This document shows positions 26,301 to 37,024 of a DNA stretch of 64,000 nucleotides, piece by piece. The position numbers and the translations under genes are program-made. Origin of the DNA: Pohlia nutans (lineage: Eukaryota > Streptophyta > Bryopsida > Bryales > Mniaceae); the NCBI GenBank assembly GCA_022496805.1, contig CM040096.1, forward strand, positions 9,797,501 through 9,861,500, read 5' to 3'. The stretch's first letter is position 1. Each line of letters starts with the position of its first letter. The notes under the pieces were generated by a model. It saw only the letters and a program-made list of their open reading frames with translations. It was not told where the DNA came from and searched no databases.

Positions 26301-28974
26301 ACCCATAAAACTAGGTGCAAAGCGATGAAGCAATGTTGAATAATGCTTCACACATCTATTATCAATTATTGTGCGTTAGTAACAAGTGAAAAGACAATAT
26401 GTGATTTAATTTCACAACAACTCTGATGCATCATAATGCGTTTGTCCACGAGAGCAAGCCAAATCGTGCATTTCTGTTCTAGAATGAAAACACAACTTGG
26501 CGAGTTTTCATTCTAGAATTTCTGGCTTGGAACAAATAATTTTATCCAAATCTGCCATCTTACAATATTTTTTAAAAAGGATTAGAAAATATAATCAATA
26601 AAGAACTCCGTTGGTAATCAATTAGGTGAGAACCTTTATTCATTGGTGGACCTGCCGCACTTGGAACTGACAAGGTGAAGGCCGGAATAAAACACGAATT
26701 TTGAAGAAGCTGAATCGGCGTCCGTCTTACAAATGCCGACTCAACTAAAAGGGTATCCCATGGATGAGCATCTGTACCCTAAACATTCCACCATTCTGAA
26801 CAGAATTAAACTTCACCACTACCAATATGAGATACACTTCAACGAACGTAGGTCTGGACAGCATAACACCTTATACAAGATACAAGCCAATCAGTAAGAA
26901 AGACAAAACTGAAACAAGGTTAAAGAGTAGTGTCATTAAGAATACGGTGGAGTTCAATTTTAAGATGTAGATACAAGATATTTTAAAAGAAGTTTCATAA
27001 GGTGAAATTGTGAATTGTAACTTACCGCAACCACTGACGCAAGCGAGTAGAGGGGATCACTGATATTTATTGAACCACCGATCAGCAAGTAACTTGCTAA
27101 GGCTGCGATATAGGAATACTGATGTTAGCCACAACATTGATAAACTGTAGATGGTCCTCTTGTAACAGTAGTTCATCCTTCTGAAAGGCCTACATGAAAG
27201 TCAACCTTGCCTACAGTGGGCAATCGTTCGCAGACAGACAGAAACACTAGAAGGAACTAGTGAGATCTCTGCAGTAGACGGATCAATCATCGGCAAAGAG
27301 AGTCCTAAGTCCCATGTGTAATTAGTCAGTAAAAACAAACAAATTCTCTTCGACGCTAGGGACAGGCTTGAATCAAGTAAAATTTAACATGTATTCAGAA
27401 GACCAAAAAACTTCAAACAGGGGTGTTACACAGAAGAAAATCCTTTAAAATATATATATCCTTGTTATCCGCTGACCGTGAAGGAACGTACAAAATGAAA
27501 CATCAAAGAAAAGAAACATCATGTTAAATGCAACAGTAACGGTAACTTGGTCACTACTTACAATCAGCCAAGGTTTTGTTGGATCCCGTGTAAAGGATGG
27601 TACATCCGCAGTCCCAATCATCCCGACATGACTCGTCTTGCAGCTCCGGTGAGCCAGCATTTCTGACGGCACGATACTCTGGCCGAGGCACCTGCAAGAT
27701 AGCAGGCCAACTTTGCGGAAATGGTACCTCGCAAAACTCCACTTGATCTTGATCTGAATAATCCACGCCACAACGCTTGGTGCACCCAGTTCCATTTATA
27801 TTCGACACACACTTACACCCACACTGGAACTCACTGCCAAGCAGATGGTTCACGACTGCTTGGATGGCGACAAGAAGCACGCAGAGAGTAATTGGGAAGC
27901 AAACCATACAGCTATTCGTCTTCCAGTTCCTTTTCTGCAGAATCAAGGTGGCGGGCCAGAGTATGCGTTAGGTCTTTGACATCTCACATTCCAATCCGGC
28001 ATAATCACATTTCAATTTCCAACTGGAATCTCATCAATCGAAAACACACTTTTCAAAGCTTTGCCAAACATGAAGGGAAGGATTGTGCTCTTCTATGCGA
28101 AAAATTGGTCACAAGTACAAAACAGATTGTCTGAAGGCACGCCTTGCCCTGCTTCCAGGCTGTCCAGATCAGAATAGGACAATGAACTTGTGAAGTGGCA
28201 GATGATAGCAAATCTGCGAAAGAAGTTAAAACTGATAAAAATTGCTGCGGCAACACAGGAGGTTTTTGAATCACCTATAGGGAAGAGAAGATTTGTATCA
28301 AACCCCGTGTCCAACGCACTACACCAGAAAGGAATACGGTATGCTTCACAAAGGCACGAGTTGAACAATCACATAAAAAAAAAGATTGGTCTTTCATTCC
28401 TCTGAGAGTCAAGGAAAGCTTGAAGCTCATGAGAATCCTAAAATTCAGGAATGCTCAGAATACGAAGGATCATTCAAGACACAACAAAGGAAAGCAAATT
28501 TCCACTGCATAAAGATGAGGATGTTGAGCACCCTTCGTCTGCCTCTAACAAGTAGCTCATGCTCACGCTTTCCTCCGTTCGACAGCATGACGAGTGAAAG
28601 CTCAGCTTGAAGTGCTCAAAACTATATTGCGTTCAAAAATAGGGTTGTTGACATTACAGATACTGTATGTTGGGTTGCGTATATGGTACCTGGTAGGTGA
28701 GGTTCTTGCGAAAAAGAGCATCGGCTTGAGTGCGGTAAGACGTATGACGCAGCGGATCACTACGAATGGCACTGGATTCCGGGTCCAAAGTTCGGTCGTC
28801 TGTCACGGTGCTTGATTCTGGGTCCAAAGTTCGTCTATCCGTCACGGTGCTTGCTTTTAGGTTTGAGTTCAAAGTTTGCCTGCCCGGCATGGTGCTTGAT
28901 TCCGGATCCAAAGTTCGTTTATCCTTCATAGTGCTTGGTTCGGGCTCCAAGATACATGCAATACCGGTAGTCAT
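20315..28974 (-). CDS. ABCA-type half-size ABC transporter, 19 exons, 1020 aa
   Basis: Exons in transcript order: 28974-28690, 27934-27562, 27102-27026, 26778-26634, 26210-26091, 25972-25848, 25296-25138, 24647-24485, 24210-24085, 23997-23914, 23658-23564, 23391-23098, 22773-22573, 22455-22346, 22203-22119, 21857-21729, 21406-21301, 21170-21082, 20611-20315. The sum is 3063 nt. Features seen: plant ABCA entry motif TQADALFRKNLTYQ|KRNWKTN; first membrane span in exon 2; Cys-rich loop; transmembrane block (LLGPHFYMWVLGFLFP, LTALVYEKQ, MMMKMHGLGDLSYW); one nucleotide-binding domain with Walker A GPNGAGKTS (about 737-745), signature KYSGGMKRRLS (about 837), Walker B VVYMDEPSTGLDP (about 858), H-loop LTTHSMEEAE and the ABCA C-terminus WGLTDTTLEDVFIKV. 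This is the plant ABCA2-12 layout, probably a lipid transporter of internal membranes (family knowledge). Odd: about 80 extra N-terminal residues made of a 13-residue repeat. Confidence 0.93.
20697..20830. repeat. Foldback repeat in intron 18 of the ABCA gene
   Basis: The left arm (GAGTACTCCATGGGCTC ... GTGCATGCTA) is mirrored by the right arm (TAGCATGCAC ... GAGCCCATGG ... CCATGGAGCACTC). The right arm carries an internal duplication of GACGTGGC(A/G)AGCCCATGG. Much GC-richer than the intron around it; likely a MITE relic. Confidence 0.55.
22856..23090. mobile_element. TTAA-bounded element in intron 12 of the ABCA gene
   Basis: Starts TTAACCCTTCAAGGACC and ends CGCTTAAAGGTTAA. The interior matches one arm of 5096-5493 (CAGATGGGACCAAAT, ATTGCATGTGTTGGTC). 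Its edge lies only 7 nt from the 5' splice site of exon 12, so it fills most of this 324-nt intron. Confidence 0.7.
28770..28965 (-). repeat. 39-bp coding minisatellite in ABCA exon 1
   Basis: Five imperfect copies of a 13-codon unit encode LEPEPSTMKDKRT, LDPESSTMPGRQT, a diverged LNSNLKASTVTDRRT, LDPESSTVTDDRT and LDPESSA. The unit is hydrophilic and Ser/Thr/Asp-rich. The frame is unbroken into the conserved TQADALFRKNLTYQ, and there is no ATG between the last copies and that motif, so at least part of the array must be translated. Confidence 0.8.
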
Positions 28975-29156
28975 GGTGGCTACTTAATGCTATTCAGATA
29001 GAATAAACATAATACAGAATCCACATTTTAGGTTTTCTCCACCCTTTTCTCGCTCTCTTGTTATCCCTCGCCCTGGACAGACAATTTTCTTCCTTGTCTG
29101 ACGTTCCTGTCGACATTTCAAGGACAACGGAATCAAATTTCGTACGCGATACCAAT

Positions 29157-29540
29157 TCAAACCCCCACCTCACATCCAAGTCGGTTTGCCAAAACTTCCT
29201 CCCCAAGGGCATTGGACGAACACGTCCTAAGACATACTGTATTCAACAATACTGCTCTTCGTAGTCGTTCGCCTCCCTGATGTATGGGCATTACTACCAC
29301 TTTTGAATGGGCAACCCCACCCTCATGATCATAACCAATCCACGAGTGCAAGCGAAGAATCATGACAATCCCTGCTCTTCTGCAACGATCTGTCGCCATT
29401 CGGTGAAATTCTTCATGCTCCACATCATGCCGACCGGAAAGACGCAACCACGAAGCCAGTCCCTGAATCCCATCATCCATTGAGGAAAGCCTCAACTTTC
29501 CTGCATCTTCTTCCGCTGCTCCTGTATGCACGGCTGCCAT
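29157..29540 (-). CDS. Doubtful 127-aa ORF upstream of the ABCA gene
   Basis: A complete ATG-to-stop frame, GC-richer than its flanks, with a favourable start context (CACCATGGCAG) and an N-terminus beginning MAAVHTGAAEEDAGKLRL. I recognise no domain. It lies about 180 bp upstream of the ABCA start on the same strand, so it may be a separate small gene, an upstream ORF in the ABCA leader, or chance. Confidence 0.25.
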   Translation of the reverse strand: MAAVHTGAAEEDAGKLRLSSMDDGIQGLASWLRLSGRHDVEHEEFHRMATDRCRRAGIVMILRLHSWIGYDHEGGVAHSKVVVMPIHQGGERLRRAVLLNTVCLRTCSSNALGEEVLANRLGCEVGV

Positions 29541-31653
29541 GGTGAAACCGTAATTCTGAATTCGCTAACTCTGCCACCGACTCTGAACAGGCGCTATGTT
29601 AATTCAATTGCAAGGGATTCTCAGAATTATGGGCGTAGGAACCTCTCTGCAAACTTTGACTGAGGTTCTTCAGCGACCGAGCAAACTCCGAATCCACTGG
29701 TCAGAATCCTCAGTAGCTAGTGCAACAATCCCAAATACAGATTATTAACCTCAATCTCGAGGTTGTAACTAAACGAAAAACACCCACTTAAAGCCTCTAT
29801 TTACACCACGCAGTAGGTTCTGTGACTAGCCCTAACAGCCCAGCTCCTTGGATGGGTGCCAACATCCTGAAGCCTCAAACACCGAATATAGTTGGCTCAT
29901 GCCTGACAACCATAATAGTTCGGTGTATATTGAGTATCTTTAGGTTCATAGATGATGAATTTTAGGATATGAACCTCGGATCTCATGTGAATTGCAAGAA
30001 TACGAAATTGTGTACCTAAGCACAGTAAGGGATGAACTTACAGGACGCCGAGAAGTTCCCAATATTGCACCTGGTCCGTCCTCAAGCCAATCATCTCAAT
30101 TCCACTTCAGTGTGAAGCATAATTCACTGTTCACTAGTATGCTGCCAGATGTAACTAAATACACTTTTGAGTCAGTCCACTTCTACACAATAAACGAGAC
30201 CTATCAAGGTCTTCGGCTCCGAGGAAGGACGTGTGTCCAACGAAGCTTCGGGATGACTGAAATTAGGATCATACAACCACATGCCATAAACAAGAAATAA
30301 ACTTCATCTACTGGCAGTCCACAACGGGTTTTGAATCACACAGCCTACCGTAAGTGCAGAAAGAAACAGAACTGGCCTCCTCCAATTTCCGTTGGTAATA
30401 GTCACGATGTATAACCTCAGAATGACACTTGACACTCGACTAACAGATACAAGATTGGAATGTGCTGGGGCTTAACATTTACTGCTCAACGTAATAGACT
30501 GACCAAGTGTATTGTGAATGCAAGCGCACAGATAGTCAAGAAACAATCTCACAGTCTACTCAATCTTGGGCCATATGATTGCCTTTAACCCCTTACGGGC
30601 CTGGGCATAATGGGTTCAAACATATCCCATGCACACAAAAACTTGTTCATTTCATCCATCCAAATTTTTAAACTCTTGTGTTGGTTTTTTGACTTGTAAG
30701 GTATAGATTTTTAAAACTTTTCTCTACAAATATTCTATAGTTCAAAACAGTACAACCTCCAAAATTAATTTTTTGGTTCAAAAAACAACCTTTCAAAAAA
30801 GACTTCAAAAAGTAAAATAAAATATTTTAAAATCATCAGAAATAGAACTTAATATTTTAAGATTAAAAATAAAAAAATCTTGAAAATCTCTACACTAAAA
30901 ACAGTGTAGAGATTTTCAACACTCAAACGACGAAGGTGGCCTTCAAGACCGTAGATCAGCGCCCAACAGACTTTTAATGATGATATAAATTACGGTTCCA
31001 TGTGACAAAAAAACCATGACGAATTTTTCTAACACTTGAAGCATATTCAATTCTATCACTGTCGTGACTGCAAAGCATCACCCAAAATCCAAGCTAGTCA
31101 CAGCGAGTTTCTCAAACCAGACAAACCTGAAAATGCATCCTGCTGCTCTCTAGGTCAAAGAGTGGTTTTGAGATTTCCCATCTTTGTTCAATTCCAAAAC
31201 CACCAGAAATACCAACGCTTCTCTGGTCCTGTCAGTATCACAGCATCATCTGTTACAGGGTCCTAGGGGTCCTGAAAATGCATCCTGCTGCTGTAAAGGA
31301 CTAGTCGTCATCACTGAGTAACTAACAAGTCTGCAATGTAATTCATACCTCCAGGTTCCTCAGACTGTAACTATATCCACTGTCCCCTTCATGCGCGGTA
31401 GCAAGTTCTCCTCGTCGAGGTTTTAGGCCACAGAGCAACGCACATCAGTGGAAGAGAGTTCATAATTCCTGTAGAACCGCAAAGAGCGACTGGAAATAAT
31501 TCATCTTCTAGATGCTGAGTTAAAAGTCACGGGTTGTGAATTCACTTTACAGATACTCCACATCTTAGACCCTCACATGACAATTGCGGTGCCAATGAAT
31601 CGCAGTGCACGACTGAGACACAGCATGGCCTCAAAACTTGAGGAGCAGGGAAG
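29541..31653. other. Spacer and 3' flank of the SLF2-like gene
   Basis: No convincing gene. A TTAA-family end (TTAACCCCTTACGGGCC) starts at 30585 but I could not find its partner end. An AT-rich stretch with a short inverted repeat around AAAATCTCTACACT is at about 30885-30915. The part next to 31654 is probably the 3' UTR of the SLF2-like gene. Confidence 0.5.
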
Positions 31654-34194
31654 TCACTCGAAGTTCTCTTCAACAGATCTTGCAGGAGAGTCTTGCCTGT
31701 CATGGGCCTCATGCTCGTATTTCTGCACTAGAAAGGAAGCTGTGTTCCTCAACTTGGTGGCAAAGGGACGCTCATGACCTATGAAGATCTGCCTTGAACA
31801 TAATCCGAGGAAATCAAGCCATGTCAATCGTACAATCTCGTCACTCAGGCCTTCATTGCACCACAAGAAGGTGTCTGCAATTACCACTTGATAATAGAAC
31901 TTTTCGAAGTCAACAGCCTTAGCCTTCAGATTAACATTCTCAAATAATGCAGCCACTTCCCTGGGAGTTGCAAGAAGCTTTTTCCGTCCTGCGAGCTTTG
32001 TAAGCTCGTGTAGAGCCAAACGATGTTGCAAGTCCACTGAACGATGGCCTAGTCCGCTCAATACTCCAAGAAGGAAAACCCCGTTGTGAGGTCTTTGGGT
32101 CAAATTTGAAATACCCTCTGCCACGCATGGACACACCTCTTCCCACTCTTCGGGGATGAGATAGCGGATCAAAGCGAGAATGCAATCTTGCACTTTATCC
32201 ATTATTTCTAGCAATCCGCGCTCAAGGGTAAGGTGCACCATGATGACCAACAGACTCCCAATATCTACAACTGAGTAATATGGCTGCACATTCGGCGTCA
32301 CAAAACTGGTAGCTATAAATTCAAGAACGGAACGCAAGTTTTTAGGGGGTCCCTTTTCGATACTCTCATTGGAGCAGTCCATGTTTTCACCATCTTTCGA
32401 GCCCTCCTTGTATCCGTACACAACAAGTGTTTGCCATCTGAAACGGGGCTCTGGAATCCTGCTAACACACAATGCAGATAATTTATATAATAGTGCAAGA
32501 GGCTTGCTCCATCCCTTCATTCCATCAAATCGTACACTGGGTAGGGAACATTTAAAAGAAGAAAGTCATGTCTGAAACATGTTACATCAGCACAAAGTGA
32601 TGAGGATTGTTAAGTCATGTTTCATTGACAGAAACGACGATATACAAACGCTCAGTAGGTCGCTCTGCCCGAGAACAAGAACTTTTCTGTGCGGCTTACC
32701 GTGGCAATTTGAGAGACTAAATCACACAAAAACTTGCAGGTAGCCTTTTCTACAGAAGCGTCACTTGAGTACGCCATTTGATGGTACGCCCATCGTAAAG
32801 TTGACTCGTCACAGCGGTTAGTACAAAGGGCCCATGGTCGCAAAAGCCCCGACCTGGCTAATTCCTCCAGAGACGTTTTAAACCCTTCCTCCTTCGATGC
32901 TTGCAGAGCCCGCTGAAGACTGGGCGCGCCTCCGCGGGTCTGACACGACACATGAAGCAGACATTACAACCGGTTTTAGGACTACCAGTGCAATTGAAAT
33001 CCAAAATTACTCGTGAACAAAGACTCTTAACCCTTTTAAGGACATGGCTTTCCTGTTTCCCACACCCAAAATCTCTTTTAAACTCCATTTTAAGCATGAT
33101 TCTCTTTGTAATTCACTTTGGTTCTATTCTAAAAAAGTATTGATTCCTTAAATAAATTCGTTTGGGCATTTTAAAAGCCCCATTTGGTTCAACGGAGTAG
33201 AAGTTATGAGCAAGACTCTCCCAAAACACAGTAAGCCCGTGAGGCTTAGTATGCCCTTTAAGGGTTAAGAGAACAAAGGAGCCTCCATTATCAAATCAAT
33301 GGAAAATAACACGATCATTGCCACAACACCACGACACATGTCTACATGTTTACCGAATCAGACATAACAGTCTCTGAAGATATTTAACCACATTCTGCTC
33401 TCAGAATCGCAAACGAAATCGAGATACATATCATCGTGCATGTAGCAGCTGTGAATCGTACAAGAAACTACACAAGCAATTGTGCACAGAGTCTGATTTT
33501 TGTGAAGAGATAGCAATTTCCTTCGGAAATTTTGATTTACGGTAGTTGCAGTTTCGTTACCAATGGCAGCAGCCATGACGACGTCGCAAATGCGTACCGC
33601 CATGATCGGTACTACAGCGCTCGGAGGAATCGCGTTGCCTTCACGTAGAGCGGTAGCTGCTGCAGCTCCGCGTGTGAGAATTCGTTCTCTTGCGGTGCGG
33701 TGTGAAGCTTCCCGAGAAGATTAAAATCCAAAATCAATTGTGAAAAAAGAGAATAAACTTGTCTTAATTTTCAAATCAGATGGAAGACAAACGCGACCAT
33801 TGCTAGAACACCAAAAGCTACAGGATAGAAGAGGTACCAAGGACGGGAATTCCAATTGTGCAGAAAAGACCACCGCTCCCCACTCCGGCTCCACTTCCTC
33901 CCCATCGCCACGTCCGATCTTCTTCTCCAGGTCGTCGATGTGGTCCCGCAGTACCGGCATGCGGAGACTTTCATCCTCATCTGAGGAAGCGTACAACTTC
34001 GACTTGGTTTTCAGTTTCTTGCGCCTCTTGATCTTCGATTTCAATTTCCGAACCGTCTCCTTGCGGTCCGCTTCCAGGAGATCGTCCAACGTCAGCACCT
34101 TCTTCTGCCTCTTCTTCATCACAGGCGAATTCTCAATTAACGGGGCCAAGTCACGCATCCAGTCCTCATCCTCCTCCATCACCAAATCCGCCAT
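31654..34194 (-). CDS. SLF2/FAM178-like (CANIN-domain) protein, probably SMC5/6-associated
   Basis: Exon 1 is 34194-33838 (119 codons: acidic MADLVMEEDEDWMRDL, then the Lys/Arg-rich KKRQKKVLTLDDLLEADRKE and KSKIKRRKKLKTKSK). Exon 2 is 32939-32700 (80 codons), with GTACCT and GTAAGC donors. The last exon runs from about 32520-32450 to the stop at 31654 (about 270-290 codons). The helical C-terminal part, with PYYSVVDIGSLLVIMVHLTL, ISNLTQRPHNGVFLLGVL and HRSVDLQHRLALHELTKL, resembles the CANIN region of vertebrate SLF2/FAM178, the Nse6-like factor of the SMC5/6 complex. This is recognition by eye only. The exon 2-to-3 junction does not close in frame with the obvious acceptors, so that border is unresolved. 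A telo-box lies upstream. Confidence 0.55.
33027..33268. mobile_element. TTAA-bounded element in intron 1 of the SLF2-like gene
   Basis: Left end TTAACCCTTTTAAGGACATG; right end GTATGCCCTTTAAGGGTTAA (positions ..33268). 242 bp, non-coding, with TTAA at both borders. Confidence 0.65.
33563..33724 (+). pseudogene. Orphan plastid-transit-peptide ORF (53 aa) inside an antisense intron
   Basis: ATG to TAA with no further exon visible on this strand. The peptide begins MAAAMTTSQMRTAMIG, is rich in Ala, Ser, Thr and Arg with no acidic residue until its last few positions, and ends RSLAVRCEASRED. The V-R-C-E-A pattern is the usual cleavage region of a plastid transit peptide. The ORF is far GC-richer than its surroundings. 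Likely a captured or stranded first exon of a plastid-protein gene, or a very short real gene. Confidence 0.4.
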
Positions 34195-34433
34195 CCTTCA
34201 ATCGAAACGTGTCGTTAATTAAATACTCCTCAATTAACAAGCTCCTATCCAACTCTGGAAGCCTCTGATTTCAACCTGCACATTGGTACGTGGAGAAAAA
34301 AAACGAAGATCATCAATTTGCCATTGACTGCAAGAATCATGCAGCAGTCTCATACTCTCAATTCAGATGCAAGTAGCTCACCTGATCCACGCCATTCTTG
34401 TTTACAAGCCGAATCACGCCATCCTTGAAAGTC

Positions 34434-34448
34434 TTGAACCCTAAACCC
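34434..34448. promoter_or_regulatory. Telo-box in the SLF2-like gene leader or promoter
   Basis: AACCCTAAACCC, about 240 bp upstream of the minus-strand start codon at 34194. Telo-boxes of this form are common near transcription starts of plant housekeeping genes. Confidence 0.4.
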
Positions 34449-34880
34449 GGCGATGGGAAGCCAAATCTCGCCAATTCGAAACTCACGAGCAACAGAGGTA
34501 CAGGAAAAAAATCTAAAAAAAATTGCGGAGAATACAATTGTGAACAAACAGAAATAGAATTCGTGTGACAAGAAAAATTAACGGGGCTTCAGAGAAAATG
34601 CGTCGTCGATCAAGAGGCCGGCGATGGCGGAATTTTGAAGCTCAAGTGCCAATTGATTCAAACAATGAAGGGCGGGACTGCTCGAGCACTACAGTACCGG
34701 GAGTGGTAATGAAGAGGCGCCGGCTCTAGTCCGGATTCCGGGTATCAACCGGTACCGGTTCTTAAACGGTTTAAAGGTTACTTAGGGATAAGTAACCTCA
34801 AGTAGTTGGAATAAGCTACTCTCTTTAAAGTACAGTACCACACTATTTAATTCTACACTCTAGTAACAAAAATCCCGTTA

Positions 34881-35183
34881 GAGCATCTCCAATGGGGCTC
34901 GCCAAGGGTCTAACACACTCCAAAAGCGGATGAAAAATGCTAAGGCCCCTTTGAAAAAGCCTCGTGACCCTCTATCCTAGCGTGTGTGATAGATAACACT
35001 TCAAATCTAAGTTTAGTTGATTATATCCCACATTCTACTTGTGATTGGTTCATTGACTATTTAATGTACACTTTTGATGTTTGAAGAGCGTTTGAGGGTG
35101 GGGAACTTTAAGTTGAAGGGCTCTTCAAATATAAATGAGTAATTTTAGCGAGCCGCTTTTAGCATGCATGGTTGGAGATGCTC
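34881..35183. mobile_element. PIF/Harbinger-type (Tourist-like) MITE, 303 bp
   Basis: The ends GAGCATCTCCAA (34881-34892) and TTGGAGATGCTC (35172-35183) are perfect 12-bp inverted repeats. Both are flanked by TTA (34878-34880 and 35184-35186), the 3-bp target duplication of PIF/Harbinger elements. No coding capacity. Confidence 0.8.
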
Positions 35184-35272
35184 TTAGTGATAACCAGGGT
35201 TTTTTTTGGAGGCAATATATAGTACTCTTCAACAAATTTCAGTGGACCATGTAGCTACACTGAATAGGGGTT

Positions 35273-35848
35273 TTAACCCCTAACTGCCTAAGCGTCCATT
35301 TTTTGGACGATGTACAGATTTCATCCATAATTTCTCATTTGTCATGCACTTTTAGCAGTGTGGAATTTTTACTGTAGATTCTATGGGAAGTTAGCTTCAT
35401 GCATATGTGATCTCATTAGAAAGGGGATGATTTGTGAAATTTTTATGCCTCATTTCATGTTGTAGTGATTCACCCAAAATAATAAAGATTTCAGTGTAAA
35501 AGTGCTCTAAAAAAAGTCAACTCATAAAATTAAGCAACCAAAAAATCTCCAAAAATCACTACACTTAGAGTATTACATTTCAACCAATCACAAAAAAATT
35601 CATCCGTAGATTGTCAATATCTTATTCGTAATTGAATTACAAAATAATTTTGAATTTCACGTTTCAAATTTTATACAAAATTATTGGTAATAGCAATCAT
35701 AGATCTAACCGTGTGGATAGAATCTAAAATTCATAATGTACAACTTTTATTCATATATCAAGTTCAAAATATCCCTCTAAGTTGCATTTTATAATGCATC
35801 TTTGCAAAACTGCCGAATTTGGAGAGGGCTCTAGGCATTTAGGGGTTA
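35273..35848. mobile_element. TTAA-family element, 576 bp
   Basis: Left end TTAACCCCTAACTGCCTAAG; right end CTAGGCATTTAGGGGTTAG. Next to the left end is a short palindrome (CGTCCATTTTTTGGACG). Over most of its length it is homologous to 58723-59458, giving a two-copy alignment that defines both ends. Confidence 0.7.
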
Positions 35849-36281
35849 GGGGACCCATACTAATTTATCGACATTTCACACTATATAAATATTTACATTT
35901 TTTGACATGAATAGTTAGACAATCCAAAAATAAATAAATAAATTGCCACACAGTAAAAAATTATCACGAGGTAATTTTTACAAAGTAAGTCCTATTCAAT
36001 GTACATTACTCCAATCAATTTTGTAGCAAAATGAAGATAGTGAAGGGGTTAATATGCCCAAAAGAAATGTTGGTAACAATAGAGAAGTGTCATGTTGAAT
36101 GTATCATGAATAAATAAGATAATGTAAAAATTGTGTTGTCTTGTTTATTCATAACACATTCAATGTTATCTCCAATGAGGTTTTTTACTAAAAACATGGT
36201 GTGGGCTATCAAATAATATTTAGGATGCACCTTGAAGTAAACCACCAAGCTATTTGCACCATGTGACTATTTGCGTCTTGA

Positions 36282-36831
36282 TTAACCTTTACACGCTCAA
36301 ACGACCTGTTTTTGGTCGGTGCCTGAACATAACGAGCTACCCGGAACAAAAAAATAAGTTTTTGAAAAAATAAAAAAATAAATTTTAAAATACAACATCA
36401 AGTCTACTTTCCGACACAAATTGAATTATGCCAATCCGAGTTAAACTCCACCCGAGTGAATTTTCAAAGTAGATCACCTCAACATTGTCTTGGTATTATA
36501 AAATTTGCTATTTGGAGAAAGTAATGATGTTCCCTTTATCGTTTCTTTTGCTATTTGAAGTTTACAATAGATAAACCAAATTTAACCAATCGTGGTAAAT
36601 TCAATACTCTAAAAGTGAATATTTAATTTATACAAATTTTCAAAGGTAAATTCTTTTAAATTCATTAAAAAATTATGTAAAGTTATTTTTGTAAGTTTGA
36701 CCGTACAGATAATTTGTAGAAATGATGCCCTACATTTTGTTTATTGAACCAAACTTCATCGAACATATGGAAGGCACATATTATAACACATCTATGTTTT
36801 GCTCAATACCCCTCGGGCTTTTAGGGGTTAA
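36282..36831. mobile_element. TTAA-family element, 550 bp
   Basis: Left end TTAACCTTTACACGCTC with an adjacent palindrome-like ACGACCTGTTTTTGGTCG; right end GGGCTTTTAGGGGTTAA. Homologous throughout to 37831-38378, which is almost the same length. Confidence 0.7.
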
Positions 36832-36898
36832 TTGTGTCATTTTGTAATTGGTATATATTAGTATCTTATATTTAATATTTTGATATGTACGCTACTAA

Positions 36899-36979
36899 TA
36901 TATAATGGCACAGATTGGGTAACTTCTAATTTATTGCACATATAATGGCACAAATAGGGTGATTTCTAATTCATCGCAC
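36899..36979. repeat. Two-copy tandem repeat (~41 bp)
   Basis: ATATAATGGCACA(G/A)AT(T/A)GGGT followed by a TTCTAATT(T/C)AT(T/C)GCACA tail appears twice head to tail. Confidence 0.6.
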
Positions 36980-37024
36980 ACACAAAGTGATTTTTGAATT
37001 GTGATACAAATACAATAGTTTACT

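Noticed and set aside
29992..30300. 102-codon + strand ORF beginning MQEYEIVYLS
   Set aside because: No homology recognised, no exon partners, and composition like the flanking spacer.
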